Source: Mycolicibacterium litorale (GTDB lineage: Bacteria > Actinomycetota > Actinomycetes > Mycobacteriales > Mycobacteriaceae). Taken from it: a stretch of 64,000 nt of DNA. Location: assembly GCF_010731695.1 (NCBI RefSeq), contig NZ_AP022586.1:5022001-5086000 (forward strand), written 5' to 3'. Of this stretch, positions 1 to 11,904 are shown piece by piece; the stretch's first letter is position 1, and each line of letters opens with the position of its first letter. Both the position numbers and the translations under genes were made by a program. The notes under the pieces are model-generated. The model was not told the DNA's origin. It saw nothing but the letters and a program-made list of their open reading frames with translations, and did no database searches.

Positions 1-517
1 GATGATGAACGCCTCCGACAACGTGATGGCCGAGGCGATCGGCAGGGAGGTGGCCGACCAACTCGGGCGGCCGCAGAGCTTCGAGGGCGCCACGCAGGCG
101 GTGCTGGGGCAACTGCGCAAGGCCGGCGTCGACACCAGGGACGCCCGGCTGTTCGACTCCAGCGGACTCTCGATCGACGACCGGCTGACCGCGCTCACCC
201 TCGACGAGGTGATCACCATCGCCGCGGGTGACGAACAGCCCGCACTGCGGCCGCTGGTCGACCTGCTGCCGATCGCCGGCGGCAGCGGCACACTGTCGAA
301 CCGCTATCTCGACACACCCGCGGGCCGCGACGCCGCCGGCTGGCTGCGTGCCAAGACCGGATCGCTCACCGGCACCAACTCGCTGGCCGGCATCGTCACC
401 GACGCCCGCGGCCGGGTGCTGACCTTCGCGCTGATGTCGAACAACGCCGGCCCGACCGGGCGCACCGCGCTGGATGCGCTGGCGGCCACGCTGCGGGCGT
501 GCGGGTGCGGCTCATGA
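1..517 (+). CDS. dacB: D-alanyl-D-alanine carboxypeptidase/endopeptidase (PBP4 type), C-terminal part
   Basis: This is the carboxy-terminal part, about 171 residues, of a class C penicillin-binding protein that trims peptidoglycan stem peptides outside the membrane. The gene starts before the window. The S-D-N active-site motif lies at the beginning of the visible part (ASDNVMAEA) and the K-T-G motif is at bases 353-361 (AKTGSL), followed by a conserved glycine-rich strand. The N-terminal SxxK nucleophile is outside the window. Family members have roughly 450-500 residues, so about two thirds is missing. The stop codon overlaps the next start (ATGA). The position corresponds to Rv3627c in M. 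tuberculosis. Confidence 0.88.
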   Translation, partial: MMNASDNVMAEAIGREVADQLGRPQSFEGATQAVLGQLRKAGVDTRDARLFDSSGLSIDDRLTALTLDEVITIAAGDEQPALRPLVDLLPIAGGSGTLSNRYLDTPAGRDAAGWLRAKTGSLTGTNSLAGIVTDARGRVLTFALMSNNAGPTGRTALDALAATLRACGCGS

Positions 518-1557
518 GCGGATCGAGCGCGGAACTGACCGTCGGGCGCACCGTGGACTGGCGGTTCGCCGCCACCGTCGGCGCCAAACTGGCCCGACCC
601 GGACCGCCCGCCACCGACTACACCCGCAACCAGGCCCTCGAACAGCTCGCCGCGGCCGCACGGGAGGCCGAGCTGCCGGTGCGCGAGGTCACCGGCCTCA
701 ACGAAGGCAACGCCGTCACCGAGGCCCGCATCGTCGACCGCCCCGGATGGATCCGCGCCGCCGCGCAGTCGATGCGGGTGATGACCGGCGGCACCGACAA
801 GCCGAGCGGTTTCGTGACCGGCCGTGTCACAGGGGCGCAGACCGGTGCGGTGCTGGCGTTCGTGTCATCCGGCATCCTCGGCCAGTACGACCCGTTCGCC
901 GAGGGCGGCGGCGAACTGCTGCTGGTGTGGCCCAACGTCATCGCCGTCGAACGTCAGCTGCGGGTCTCGCCCTCCGACTTCCGGCTGTGGGTGTGCCTGC
1001 ACGAGGTCACCCACCGCGTGCAGTTCCGCGCCAACCCGTGGCTGGCCGACCACATGTCGTCGGCGCTCGCCGTGCTCACCAAGGACGGCGGCGACGACGT
1101 CACCGAGGTCGCCGCGCGACTGGCCGACCACGTCCGCAACCGGCATACCCAGACCGACCCCAACGCGAGCGGCGTGCTGGGCCTGATGCGCGCGGTGCAA
1201 GGCGAACCGCAACGGCGCGCACTCGACCAGCTGCTGGTCCTCGGCACGCTGCTCGAAGGGCACGCCGACCACGTGATGGACGCGGTCGGTCCGGCCGTCG
1301 TGCCGTCGGTCGCCACGATCCGGGCCCGGTTCAACCAACGACGTCAGCGCAGACAGCCGCCCGTCCAGCGCATCCTGCGCGCGCTGCTCGGCGTCGACGC
1401 CAAGATCAGCCAGTACACCCGCGGCAAAGCGTTCGTCGACCACGTCGTGTCCGAGGTCGGGATGCAACGGTTCAACACCATCTGGTCCGGGCCCGAAACC
1501 CTGCCGCTCCCAACAGAAGTCGACGAGCCGCAGCGATGGATCGACCGGGTGCTGTAG
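514..1557 (+). CDS. zinc-dependent metalloprotease, DUF2342 family
   Basis: A 347-residue soluble protein of the actinobacterial DUF2342 family, sometimes labelled F420-biosynthesis associated. Function is inferred only from a zincin-type HEVTH motif at residues 163-167 within LHEVTHRVQF; the substrate is unknown. The ATG at 514 was chosen because it overlaps the dacB stop as ATGA, the usual coupled arrangement here. A GTG at 499 in the same frame is the alternative. The last 22 bases overlap tilS. Conservation of this gene between dacB and tilS matches Rv3626c of M. tuberculosis. Confidence 0.8.
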   Translation: MSGSSAELTVGRTVDWRFAATVGAKLARPGPPATDYTRNQALEQLAAAAREAELPVREVTGLNEGNAVTEARIVDRPGWIRAAAQSMRVMTGGTDKPSGFVTGRVTGAQTGAVLAFVSSGILGQYDPFAEGGGELLLVWPNVIAVERQLRVSPSDFRLWVCLHEVTHRVQFRANPWLADHMSSALAVLTKDGGDDVTEVAARLADHVRNRHTQTDPNASGVLGLMRAVQGEPQRRALDQLLVLGTLLEGHADHVMDAVGPAVVPSVATIRARFNQRRQRRQPPVQRILRALLGVDAKISQYTRGKAFVDHVVSEVGMQRFNTIWSGPETLPLPTEVDEPQRWIDRVL

Positions 1558-2498
1558 CCGTGCTGCGCGCCGAGGTGGCCGGGTTCGCCCGCCGCCACAT
1601 GTCCGGACAACCGCGGTGGTGTGTGGCACTGTCCGGCGGAGCCGATTCGCTGGCGCTGACCGCGGTGGCCGCCGACATCCTGCCCACCACCGCGCTCATC
1701 GTGGACCACCGGCTGCAGCCCGGTTCGGCCGCCGTCGCCGAGACCGCGCGGGATCAGGCCGTGCGGCTGGGCTGCGTCGAGGCGCGGGTGCTCGCCGTCG
1801 ACGTCGGGTCCGCCGGCGGTCCGGAGGCCGCCGCCCGCACCGCCCGCTACCACGCGCTGCGCGCCGCCCGCGGGGACGCCCCGGTGCTGCTCGCCCACAC
1901 CCTCGACGACCAGGCCGAGACGGTCCTGCTCGGGCTCGGCCGGGGTTCGGGTCCACGGTCGATCGCGGGGATGCGGGTGTGCGACCCGCCGTGGTACCGG
2001 CCCCTGCTCGGGGTGCGGCGCGCGGCCACCGTCGCCGCATGCGCCGAACTCGGCCTCCAGCCGTGGGCTGACCCGCACAACACCGACCCCCGCTACACCC
2101 GCAGCCGGTTGCGCACCGAGGTGCTGCCGCTGCTCGAAGACGTCCTCGCCGGCGGAGTGGCCGGGGCGCTGGCCAGGACGGCGGCCGCCCTGCAGGAGGA
2201 CAACGACACCCTCGACGCGCTGGCCGAGCAGGCGTCGGCCGAGGTGACCACCGGCGCGGGCCTGGACACCGCGCGCCTGGCGAGCCTGCCCGGCGCCATC
2301 CGGCGACGGGTGATCCGCGCCTGGCTCATCGCCGGCGGTGCCCGCGGGCTCACCGACACCCAGATCCAGGGCGTCGACGCCCTGGTGAGCGCCTGGCGCG
2401 GACAGGGCGGGGTGGCGGTCCCCTCGGAGCTGGCACGTCAGCGCCTGATCGCCGGGCGCCGCGACGGGATGCTCACCCTGCACCGTGAGCCGGTGTAG
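1536..2498 (+). CDS. tilS: tRNA(Ile)-lysidine synthetase TilS
   Basis: This 320-residue ATP-dependent enzyme attaches lysine to C34 of the CAU-anticodon tRNA-Ile, converting it to an AUA reader. The N-type ATP pyrophosphatase P-loop SGGADS is at residues 33-38. The downstream motifs [11 protein letters not shown] and [12 protein letters not shown] are typical of the family. The length fits the short actinobacterial form, which lacks the long C-terminal domains of E. coli TilS. The ATG lies inside the end of the metalloprotease gene (22-base overlap), and the N-terminus [12 protein letters not shown] matches my memory of mycobacterial homologues. Confidence 0.95.
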   Translation: MDRPGAVAVLRAEVAGFARRHMSGQPRWCVALSGGADSLALTAVAADILPTTALIVDHRLQPGSAAVAETARDQAVRLGCVEARVLAVDVGSAGGPEAAARTARYHALRAARGDAPVLLAHTLDDQAETVLLGLGRGSGPRSIAGMRVCDPPWYRPLLGVRRAATVAACAELGLQPWADPHNTDPRYTRSRLRTEVLPLLEDVLAGGVAGALARTAAALQEDNDTLDALAEQASAEVTTGAGLDTARLASLPGAIRRRVIRAWLIAGGARGLTDTQIQGVDALVSAWRGQGGVAVPSELARQRLIAGRRDGMLTLHREPV

Positions 2499-2544
2499 GA
2501 CAGCCGCGTTGGTTCCGGCCGTCAGGGCATGGCACCCTTGGGTC

Positions 2545-3129
2545 GTGCCTGCGCATTCAGCCGACCTGTACGAGGGCGACATCAAATCGGTGCTTCTCTC
2601 GGAGGAACAAATCCAGACCCGCACGGCCGAGCTCGCTGCGCAGATCGCCGACACCTACCGCGACGCCGTCCTCGAACACGGGGAGGACCTGCTGCTCGTC
2701 ACGGTGCTCAAGGGCGCCGTCATGTTCGTCACCGATCTCGCCCGCTCGATCCCGCTGCCCACCCAGCTGGAATTCATGGCCGTCAGCTCCTACGGCTCCT
2801 CGACATCGTCGTCGGGTGTGGTGCGCATCCTCAAAGACCTCGACCGCGATATCAACGACCGCGACGTGCTGATCGTCGAGGACATCGTCGACTCAGGGCT
2901 GACCCTGTCGTGGCTGCTGCGCAACCTCGCGACCCGGCAGCCGCGGTCGCTTCGGGTGTGCACGCTGTTGCGCAAACCCGAGGCGGTGCGCGCCGACGTC
3001 GACATCAGCTACGTCGGCTTCGACATCCCCAACGAGTTCGTCGTCGGCTACGGCCTGGACTACGCGGAGCGCTACCGCGACCTGCCCTACATCGGCACGC
3101 TGGAACCGAAGGTGTACAGCGGCGACTGA
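2545..3129 (+). CDS. hpt: hypoxanthine phosphoribosyltransferase
   Basis: Cytosolic purine salvage enzyme that makes IMP or GMP from hypoxanthine or guanine and PRPP. The PRPP-binding signature [14 protein letters not shown], the [11 protein letters not shown] strand and the flexible loop [13 protein letters not shown] are all visible. The GTG at 2545 gives 194 residues starting [16 protein letters not shown]. An upstream in-frame GTG at 2485 would add 20 residues and overlap tilS. Neither start has a strong ribosome binding site, so the start is uncertain. The gene follows tilS closely, as in other mycobacteria, and faces lpqG with a 5-base gap. Confidence 0.93.
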   Translation: MPAHSADLYEGDIKSVLLSEEQIQTRTAELAAQIADTYRDAVLEHGEDLLLVTVLKGAVMFVTDLARSIPLPTQLEFMAVSSYGSSTSSSGVVRILKDLDRDINDRDVLIVEDIVDSGLTLSWLLRNLATRQPRSLRVCTLLRKPEAVRADVDISYVGFDIPNEFVVGYGLDYAERYRDLPYIGTLEPKVYSGD

Positions 3130-3134
3130 CCGCC

Positions 3135-3860
3135 TCAGGCGAGCTCCCAGATCACGGTCACGCTGAACCCGACGGTCTGCTGGCCGGGCTCGAGCGGCAC
3201 CGCCATGGCCGCCTCGCCGCGCGGCATCGGGGTGGGCGGCGCCGCGCCGCCGGACTCGGCGATGGAGATGACCTTGCCGAGCTCCAGACCGGACAGTTCG
3301 GCGTACTGCTCGGCGCGCGCCTTGGCGTCCTGGAACGCCCGCGCCCTCGCGTCACGGATCAACTCAGAATCGTCCTCGATGGAATAGCCGACCGAGTTGA
3401 TCCGGGTGGCGTCGCCGCCGGTGCTCACGATCAACGCCAGTGCCTGCGACGCCGCGCTCAACTCGCGGATCTTGACGTCGATCGAGTTGTTCGCGCGGTA
3501 TCCGATGATCTCGGTGCCGTCGGCGCCGAACTGCGGTTGCAGGCTGACCTGGGTGGTGCTGATGTCCTCGCGGGGGATGCCCGCGCCGACCAGCGCGTCG
3601 ATGACCGCCTGCTGACGTTCACCGGACTGGTTCATCGCGCCGGTGACGTCGGCGGCGATGGCCTCCATTGCGACGTTGGCGGTCAACGTATCCGGGGTGC
3701 CCTGCACCTCGCCGGAGCCGACGACGGTGACCTGTCGCACCTCCCCGGACCCGCCGGTGGTGGGCCCTGAGTTGGCGTCGCACGCGGCCACACCGGCGAC
3801 CGCCAGAGCCGCCGCGACGAGGGTGAGCAACCGGGTCTTCGCGCGCACAGCGATCGGCAT
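3135..3860 (-). CDS. lpqG: SIMPL-domain lipoprotein LpqG
   Basis: A 241-residue secreted lipoprotein. It has an Arg/Lys-containing N-terminus, a hydrophobic segment and the lipobox VAAC near residue 27. The rest is a SIMPL (DUF541) domain with the typical VTVVGSGEVQGTPDTLTANVA opening strand split across residues 40-60, and a C-terminal VTVIWEL strand. The molecular role of this family is unknown. The ATG at 3860 is supported by the signal peptide and by a TAGGGT -10 element seven bases upstream, suggesting a leaderless mRNA. It matches Rv3623. Confidence 0.88.
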   Translation of the reverse strand: MPIAVRAKTRLLTLVAAALAVAGVAACDANSGPTTGGSGEVRQVTVVGSGEVQGTPDTLTANVAMEAIAADVTGAMNQSGERQQAVIDALVGAGIPREDISTTQVSLQPQFGADGTEIIGYRANNSIDVKIRELSAASQALALIVSTGGDATRINSVGYSIEDDSELIRDARARAFQDAKARAEQYAELSGLELGKVISIAESGGAAPPTPMPRGEAAMAVPLEPGQQTVGFSVTVIWELA

Positions 3861-3867
3861 GCCAGGC

Positions 3868-3873
3868 ACCCTA
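3868..3873 (-). promoter_or_regulatory. candidate leaderless -10 element of lpqG
   Basis: TAGGGT reads on the minus strand seven bases before the lpqG ATG. A TANNNT hexamer at this distance places the transcription start at or next to the start codon, and no Shine-Dalgarno sequence is present. No clear -35 is visible. Confidence 0.4.
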
Positions 3874-3876
3874 CCG

Positions 3877-4893
3877 TCAGGGAGTGACCAAGATCTTGCA
3901 TTGCTCCTCGGGTCGGGCGAGCGCATCGAAGGCCTCACCCACGCGGTCGAGGCCGACCTCGCCGGTGACCAGCGGGGCCACGTCGATCGTGCCCTCGGCG
4001 ATGGCGCGCAAGGTCTCCGCGAATTCCGCCGCGTCGTAGGCGAAGACGAACTGCACGGTGAGTTCCTTGGGGGCGCCGTAGAACGGCACCAGCGTGTCGG
4101 GTTCCATGCACACCCCGGCCACCACGACGCGGGTGCGGGCGGGGGCGCGGCGCAGGATGTCGTTGAGGACGCCGGGTGCGCCGACCGCTTCGAACACCAC
4201 CGCCGGTGTGATGCCCTCGAAGGGGGAGCGTTGCGCCGGGTCGACGGTGTCGTGTGCGCCCATCGTCTGCGCCAGGCGGCGGCGGGTCTCCGAGTAGTCC
4301 GCTGCCACAACGTGTTCCACCCCGCGTAGCCGCAGCGCGGCGATGATCGCCATTCCGATCGGCCCGCAGCCCAGCACCAGCGCGGACTCATCGCGGGTGA
4401 TCGCCGACTTGTTCGCCGCGTGCAGACCCACCGCCATCGGCTCGGTCAGTGCGGCGTGGCTCGGGTCCAGCCCGTTCGGCACCGGCAGCAGCAGCGGCGC
4501 CGACAGCAGCATGCGTTCGGCGTATCCGCCGATGACGGTGTTGGAGTAGACGATCGGCGCGACGCCGGTCGCGGACAACAGCACAGGGATGGAGGTCACG
4601 ACGGTGCCCGGCGGCGGCGCGTCGGTGTCCGGGCCGGAACCGAGCACCTCCGCGGAGATCTCGTGACCCATGAACACGTCGGCGGACAGGTCGACGGGTT
4701 CGCCCAGCTCGGGCATGCCCTCCATCTGTGCCCCGGCGGCCAGCGCGTCGGCGCCGTGGGAGGCGAAGTGCAGATCGGATCCGCAGATGCCACACGCCTT
4801 CACCGCGACCAGGACCTGCCCCGGACCGGGAACCGGTTCGGGCACGTCGTCGCGCAGCACCATCCGGCCGCCGCGCAGCACCGCCGCGCGCAT
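3877..4893 (-). CDS. zinc-binding alcohol dehydrogenase family protein (MDR)
   Basis: A 338-residue medium-chain dehydrogenase/reductase. It carries CGICGSD (residues 34-40, catalytic zinc Cys), a GHE motif, the glutamate of LTEPMAVG as a further ligand, and a Rossmann GCGPIG nucleotide site. The four-cysteine structural zinc loop of classical alcohol dehydrogenases is absent. The substrate cannot be read from sequence. Its ATG overlaps the stop of the upstream oxidoreductase as TAATG. It is therefore the third gene of the ephA cassette and may oxidise or reduce a product of that pathway. Confidence 0.85.
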   Translation of the reverse strand: MRAAVLRGGRMVLRDDVPEPVPGPGQVLVAVKACGICGSDLHFASHGADALAAGAQMEGMPELGEPVDLSADVFMGHEISAEVLGSGPDTDAPPPGTVVTSIPVLLSATGVAPIVYSNTVIGGYAERMLLSAPLLLPVPNGLDPSHAALTEPMAVGLHAANKSAITRDESALVLGCGPIGMAIIAALRLRGVEHVVAADYSETRRRLAQTMGAHDTVDPAQRSPFEGITPAVVFEAVGAPGVLNDILRRAPARTRVVVAGVCMEPDTLVPFYGAPKELTVQFVFAYDAAEFAETLRAIAEGTIDVAPLVTGEVGLDRVGEAFDALARPEEQCKILVTP

Positions 4894-6083
4894 TACTGCG
4901 TATCCGACGTCAACTCGTCGGTGTGCTCGGTGATCGCCTTGACGATCGCGTCGCCGGCCCGGCCGAGGAGCTGGTCGCGCATGCCCTTGGCCCAGTCGTG
5001 GGAGGCCCGGGGTGCGGTCAGCTGACCCTTGAAGTGCGGCATCACTTTTCGCGCGAACAGATCGTAGGAGTGGTAGGTGGCCTCCGGCGAGGCCCAGTCG
5101 TGGCCGAGCAGCAGCAGCGTCCCGAAGCCGCCGGATTTCTCCAGCAGGTCGTCGATGTAGGCGATCGCGTCGTCGGGTGTGCCGATGCAGCAGTTGCCCT
5201 GCGCGGCGTACTCCGCGACGAATTCGCGTGGTGAGCGTTCCCCCTCCACGCTGTTCGACAGCGGGACGAACCCGGCCGCTCCGAAGTAGTTCGCGAAATC
5301 GGCCAGCCCGTAGGTGCAGTCGTCGATCGCCTGCTCGCGCGAATCGGCTAGGTGCATGATCGACAACACCCGCCAGTCGCCCCGATCCGGTTCCGGCCGG
5401 CCGGATTTGGCGGCCTGGTCGACGACGATCTGCCACGTCGACTCCAGCGCCGCGAACCCGCCGGGCACCGACATCGACAGCGACAGCAGCGACGTGCCCA
5501 GCGCACCCGCCAGCCGCGGACCCGACGGCGAGATCATCGCTGCGGTGGAGATCTCGGGATACGGCCAGGTGTAGGGCCGGATGTGCAGGTGGGCGTCGCG
5601 CAGCGTGAACCAGTCGGTCTCGCGGGTGATGCGTTCGTCGGGTGCGGCGCGCAGCAGCGCGAGGATCGCCTCGAGCGACTCCTGCATCATGCGGCGCTGC
5701 TCGACGGGGTCGAGCCCCATCATGTAGGCGTCCGACGGCAGTGCGCCCGGGCCGGTGCCGAACATGACCCGGCCGCGGGTGAGGTGGTCGAGCAGCACCC
5801 AGCGGTCGGCCACCATCAGCGGATGGTGGTACGGCAGCGACACCACACCGGTACCGAGGCGGATGTGCCTGGTGCGTTCGGCCGCCGCCGCGATGAAGAC
5901 CTCGGGACACGAGATGAGCTCGTAGCCGCCCGAGTGGTGTTCGCCGAACCACGCCTCGTCGAAGCCGAGGCGGTCCAGCCGCTCCACCCGCTCCATGTCG
6001 TATTCCAATGCGACGGTGGGGGATTGGCCGACCGGATGGAACGGGGTGATGAATACACCGAAGTTCAGCGGTTTGGCGGTCAT
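4893..6083 (-). CDS. LLM-class flavin-dependent oxidoreductase (luciferase-like monooxygenase)
   Basis: A 396-residue TIM-barrel enzyme of the bacterial luciferase-like group. The sequence shows the family N-terminus (FGVFITPFHPVG), the EHHSGGYELISCPEVF segment, LGTGVVSLPYHHPLMVADR, and GRVMFGTGPGALPSDA near the phosphate-binding site. The cofactor is FMN or F420, not distinguishable here. The start overlaps the ephA stop (ATGA) and the stop overlaps the dehydrogenase start (TAATG), so the three genes are translationally coupled. It corresponds to Rv3618, a putative monooxygenase beside ephA in M. tuberculosis. Confidence 0.87.
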   Translation of the reverse strand: MTAKPLNFGVFITPFHPVGQSPTVALEYDMERVERLDRLGFDEAWFGEHHSGGYELISCPEVFIAAAAERTRHIRLGTGVVSLPYHHPLMVADRWVLLDHLTRGRVMFGTGPGALPSDAYMMGLDPVEQRRMMQESLEAILALLRAAPDERITRETDWFTLRDAHLHIRPYTWPYPEISTAAMISPSGPRLAGALGTSLLSLSMSVPGGFAALESTWQIVVDQAAKSGRPEPDRGDWRVLSIMHLADSREQAIDDCTYGLADFANYFGAAGFVPLSNSVEGERSPREFVAEYAAQGNCCIGTPDDAIAYIDDLLEKSGGFGTLLLLGHDWASPEATYHSYDLFARKVMPHFKGQLTAPRASHDWAKGMRDQLLGRAGDAIVKAITEHTDELTSDTQ

Positions 6084-7010
6084 GACAGCTCCAATCCGGA
6101 CAGATGTTCGAGCAGCAGGGTGTTCACCTCGTCGGGGCGTTCCTGCTGCAGCCAGTGGCCTGCGCCGTCGAGCAGCACCTCGCGGTACTCGCCGGTGACC
6201 AGATCGGACACCCGGTGGCGCGGGGTGAAGCTCAGCACCGGGTCGGCGCTGCCCGCGATGAACAACGTCGGCACCGTGACGGTCGGCGCCGGGGTGCGCT
6301 CGGTCAGCTCCCAGTTGCGGTCGAAGTTGCGGTACCAGTTCAGCCCGCCGGTGAATCCGGTGCGGGTGAACACCTCGGCGTAGTGGTCGAACTCCGCCTG
6401 GCTCATCCACTCCGGCAACGGGGGCAGCGGCTTGTCGACGAGTTCGGTGGCCGGGGCGGTGAATCCCTCGAGCGCCAGCATGCGCTGTAGGGACTGCCGC
6501 GGGTCCCGGCCGAGGTCGGCGTCGGCCACCCCGGGTTCCTGGAAGTACAGGATGTAGAAGAAGTGGTCTCCGAAGGTCTTGCGCCAGATCTGCGTCGGGG
6601 GGTCGGACGCGCGCGGTACGGGCGGCACGCTCAGGTTCACCAGGCCCGCCACCCGGTCGGGGTACAGCAGCGCGAAGTTGGTGACGACCGGGGAGCCCCA
6701 GTCGTGTCCCACCATCACCGCCCGCCGCGCACCGACGTCGTCGAGCAGTCCGGCGAGGTCGCCGGTCAGCGCGACGATGTCGTAGTCGGTGATCGCGTCC
6801 GGGCGCGACGAGTCGCCGTAGCCGCGCTGATCGGGCGCGATGACGTGGTAGCCGGCCTCGGCGAGCACCGGGAGCTGGTGGCGCCACGAATATGCGAGTT
6901 CGGGGAAACCGTGGGCGAGGACGACGACGGGCGCACCGCGTTCACCGGCCTCCACGACATTCAGGCGGACGCCGTTGGTGTCGACTGACCGTTCGGTCGG
7001 GGTGATCACG
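6080..7010 (-). CDS. ephA: epoxide hydrolase EphA (alpha/beta hydrolase)
   Basis: A 309-residue soluble epoxide hydrolase converting epoxides to vicinal diols. HGFPEL supplies the oxyanion hole, GHDWGS contains the aspartate nucleophile, and the C-terminal DGAGHWLQQERP contains the catalytic histidine. Cap-domain tyrosines lie in the FFYILYFQEPG and WYRNFDRNW segments. The GTG at 7010 was chosen because the resulting N-terminus (PTERSVDTNGVRLNVVEAGE) resembles mycobacterial EphA. It is the first gene of a three-gene cassette transcribed away from ftsH. The natural substrate is unknown. Confidence 0.9.
6988..6999. promoter_or_regulatory. inverted repeat GACCG-TT-CGGTC at the 5' end of ephA
   Basis: A five-base inverted repeat with a two-base spacer lies within the first codons of ephA. 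Its shape resembles many TetR-family half-sites. It also encodes part of a conserved N-terminal peptide, so it may be coding coincidence. Confidence 0.2.
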
Positions 7011-7219
7011 GTCTCACCCAAGCACACGGGTCCGCGCGGCGGAAGTAGTTTGGATACGGCCGTGTCCACTTCGGAGTTCGCCGTCGGACGGTGCCCATGG
7101 TTGCCTCCGGCGAGCCGTCGGGAACAACGGAACGTTGGTCTAGCGGTAGCCTGAACTGATCCCAGCTGCACGTATCGGAAGGACGTGGCCCGGCGGACAC
7201 GCTGCGGGCCTAGGAGAAG
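7011..7219. other. divergent intergenic region ephA / ftsH
   Basis: A 209-base region must hold promoters for both ephA and ftsH. I see no repeat or confident -35/-10 pair. TAGCCT and TAGCGG hexamers occur near 7140-7155. The ftsH ribosome binding site is AGGAGA at about 7212-7217. Confidence 0.4.
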
Positions 7220-9547
<2,328 letters not shown>

Positions 9548-9568
9548 CAATTCCACAAGGAGGCCTCG

Positions 9569-10174
9569 ATGACGCGGTCGCACAACTCGACCACGGTGAA
9601 CATCGCGGATTTCGATCAGCAGCGCGCGGAGGCAGCGGTGCGCGAACTGCTGATCGCCGTCGGGGAGGACCCCGACCGGCACGGGCTCATCGACACCCCG
9701 GCGCGGGTGGCGCGTGCGTACCGGGAGATGTTCGCAGGCCTCTACGTCGACCCCGACGACGTCCTCAACACCACCTTCGACGAGCAGCACGACGAGATGG
9801 TGCTGGTCAAGGACATCCCCATGTACTCCACGTGTGAACACCACCTGGTGGCGTTCCACGGCGTCGCCCACGTCGGGTACATCCCGGGTGTGGACGGCCG
9901 CGTGACCGGGTTGTCGAAGCTGGCGCGGGTGGTCGACCTCTACGCCAAGCGGCCGCAGGTCCAGGAGCGGCTGACCGCCCAGGTCGCCGACGCGCTGATG
10001 CGCAAACTCGACCCGCGCGGGGTCATCGTGGTGATGGAGGCCGAACACCTCTGCATGGCCATGCGCGGCATCCGCAAACCCGGCGCCACCACCACCACGT
10101 CGGCGGTCCGCGGCCAGTTCAAGACCGACAAGGCTTCGCGCGCCGAGGCGCTGGATCTGATCTTGCGGAAGTGA
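9569..10174 (+). CDS. folE: GTP cyclohydrolase I FolE
   Basis: First enzyme of tetrahydrofolate synthesis, converting GTP to dihydroneopterin triphosphate in the cytosol. The 201-residue protein has the zinc site [12 protein letters not shown], the [10 protein letters not shown] motif and a downstream [11 protein letters not shown] segment with the remaining zinc cysteine. A strong AAGGAGG site lies at about 9556-9562. Its stop overlaps the folP start as GTGA, opening a tightly coupled folE-folP-folB-folK run. Confidence 0.97.
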   Translation: MTRSHNSTTVNIADFDQQRAEAAVRELLIAVGEDPDRHGLIDTPARVARAYREMFAGLYVDPDDVLNTTFDEQHDEMVLVKDIPMYSTCEHHLVAFHGVAHVGYIPGVDGRVTGLSKLARVVDLYAKRPQVQERLTAQVADALMRKLDPRGVIVVMEAEHLCMAMRGIRKPGATTTTSAVRGQFKTDKASRAEALDLILRK

Positions 10175-11001
10175 GCGCCGCCGGGGTGCAGGTGATGGGC
10201 GTCGTCAACGTCACCGAAGACTCGTTCTCCGACGGGGGTCTGTTCCTCGATGCGGGCCGCGCCGTCGCACACGGGATGGCGCTGGCCGCCGAGGGCGCGG
10301 CGATCATCGACGTCGGCGGGGAATCGACCCGCCCGGGCGCGACCCGGGTGGACCCCGACGTCGAGATCGCGCGCATCGTGCCGGTCGTCGAAGCGCTCGC
10401 GGCGGCGGGCATCACGGTCAGCATCGACACCATGCGCGCCCAGGTGGCCGGTGCCGCACTCGAACACGGCGCCGCGATCGTCAACGACGTGTCCGGCGGC
10501 CGGGCCGATCCGGACATGGCGCGGGTGGTCGCCGAGGCCGGGGTGCCGTGGATCCTGATGCACTGGCGCGCCGTCGATCCCGACCGCCCGCACCAGGTGC
10601 CGGTCTACGGCGACGTGGTCAGCGAGGTGCGTGCCGAACTGCTGGCCGCAGTGGACGCCGCCGTCGCCGCGGGCGTCGACCCGCTGAACCTGATCATCGA
10701 TCCGGGCCTGGGGTTCGCCAAGACCGGGCAACACAACTGGGCACTGCTCAACGCGCTGCCCGAGCTGGTGGCCACCGAGATCCCGGTGCTGGTGGGCGCT
10801 TCCCGGAAACGTTTCCTCGGCGCCCTGCTCGCGGACGCCTACGGTGCGGTGCGTCCGCCCGACGGCCGGGAGACCGCCACGGCGGTGATCTCCGCGCTGG
10901 CCGCGCTGAACGGAGCGTGGGGAGTGCGGGTGCACGACGTGCGCGCCTCGGTGGACGCCCTGAAAGTGGTCGGGGCGTGGGAGGGCGGTGGCGGTGTCTG
11001 A
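10171..11001 (+). CDS. folP: dihydropteroate synthase FolP
   Basis: A 276-residue TIM-barrel enzyme that condenses p-aminobenzoate with the pterin pyrophosphate; it is the sulfonamide target. The N-terminal loop [15 protein letters not shown] and the [12 protein letters not shown] loop bind the pterin pyrophosphate. DPGLGFAKT and VGASRKRF are the other signatures. The GTG at 10171 overlaps the folE stop. A later ATG at 10195 would cut off the conserved N-terminal strand less well than expected, so GTG is preferred. It corresponds to folP1 (Rv3608c). Confidence 0.96.
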   Translation: MSAAGVQVMGVVNVTEDSFSDGGLFLDAGRAVAHGMALAAEGAAIIDVGGESTRPGATRVDPDVEIARIVPVVEALAAAGITVSIDTMRAQVAGAALEHGAAIVNDVSGGRADPDMARVVAEAGVPWILMHWRAVDPDRPHQVPVYGDVVSEVRAELLAAVDAAVAAGVDPLNLIIDPGLGFAKTGQHNWALLNALPELVATEIPVLVGASRKRFLGALLADAYGAVRPPDGRETATAVISALAALNGAWGVRVHDVRASVDALKVVGAWEGGGGV

Positions 11002-11377
11002 CCGGATCGAGCTGCGCGGGCTGACCGTTCGCGGTCACCACGGCGTCTTCGACCACGAGCGCCGCGACGGACAGGACTTCGTCGTCGACCTGACGCTGTG
11101 GCTGGACCTCACCACGGCCGCGGCCAGCGACGACCTCGCCGACACCGTCGACTACGGCGGTTTGGCGCAGCGGGCCCACGACATCGTGGCAGGCCCGCCG
11201 CGCGACCTGATCGAGACCGTCGCCGCCGAGATCGCCGACGACGTGATGCGCGACGACCGCATCGAGGCCGTCGAAGTGGTCGTCCACAAACCGGAAGCGC
11301 CGATACCGCTGAGCTTCTCGGACGTCGCGGTGGTGGCGCACCGGACCCGCGCACGTGACGAGCAGGAGCGCAGATGA
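10994..11377 (+). CDS. folB: dihydroneopterin aldolase FolB
   Basis: This 127-residue enzyme cleaves dihydroneopterin to 6-hydroxymethyl-dihydropterin. Visible family features are [17 protein letters not shown], the [10 protein letters not shown] segment with the substrate-contacting tyrosine region, and VHKPEAPIP carrying the catalytic lysine. The GTG at 10994 gives MSDRIELRG, the usual N-terminus; another GTG lies two codons upstream at 10988. It overlaps folP by 8 bases and folK by 4. Confidence 0.94.
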   Translation: MSDRIELRGLTVRGHHGVFDHERRDGQDFVVDLTLWLDLTTAAASDDLADTVDYGGLAQRAHDIVAGPPRDLIETVAAEIADDVMRDDRIEAVEVVVHKPEAPIPLSFSDVAVVAHRTRARDEQERR

Positions 11378-11904
11378 CACGAGTCGTGCTGTCCATCGGG
11401 TCGAACGTGGGTGACCGGTTGGCGCGGTTGCAGTCGGTGGTCGACGCCCTCGGCGACGCCGTGCGGGCGGTGTCCCCGATCTACGAGACCGAGGCGTGGG
11501 GCGGCGTCGAGCAGGGCGCGTTCCTCAACGCGGTGCTCGTCGCCGACGATCCGAATCTCGACTGCTTCGCGTGGCTGCGCCGCGGGCAGGAGTTGGAGCA
11601 GGCCGCCGACCGGGTGCGCGGACAGCGCTGGGGACCGCGCACCCTGGACGTCGACATCATCACCTGCCACGACGGCGACACCGAAATACGTTCGGCGACA
11701 GCGGAACTCACGCTACCGCATCCGTACGCGCATCTCCGCGCGTTCGTTCTGACGCCGTGGCTCGCGGCCGATCCGGAGGCGACGCTGACGGTGGCGGACA
11801 CGATGCGGCCGGTGTCGTTGTGGCTGGAGGAACTCGACCCCGCCGAGCGCGCCAGTGTCCGGCTCACCGGCCTGACGCTGCACACGGAGCGTGCGGCCGG
11901 CTGA
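11374..11904 (+). CDS. folK: 2-amino-4-hydroxy-6-hydroxymethyldihydropteridine pyrophosphokinase FolK
   Basis: A 176-residue kinase that pyrophosphorylates hydroxymethyl-dihydropterin to make the substrate of Fol[10 protein letters not shown] at the N-terminus, the [21 protein letters not shown] region split as [14 protein letters not shown], and [13 protein letters not shown] with the catalytic arginine are all present. The start overlaps folB by ATGA and the stop overlaps the next gene by TGATG, so the four folate enzymes and the membrane protein behind them form one translationally coupled unit. Confidence 0.96.
   Translation: MTRVVLSIGSNVGDRLARLQSVVDALGDAVRAVSPIYETEAWGGVEQGAFLNAVLVADDPNLDCFAWLRRGQELEQAADRVRGQRWGPRTLDVDIITCHDGDTEIRSATAELTLPHPYAHLRAFVLTPWLAADPEATLTVADTMRPVSLWLEELDPAERASVRLTGLTLHTERAAG

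Noticed and set aside
474..1535. Upstream extension of the tilS frame
   Set aside because: The extra 354 codons are a shadow of the metalloprotease gene, Arg-rich and without any TilS domain. The ATG at 1536 matches the family N-terminus.
1344..2654. Minus-strand frame of 436 codons opposite tilS
   Set aside because: It mirrors tilS, has Gly/Arg/Ala-rich sequence without hydrophobic core patterns, and overlaps three confirmed genes.
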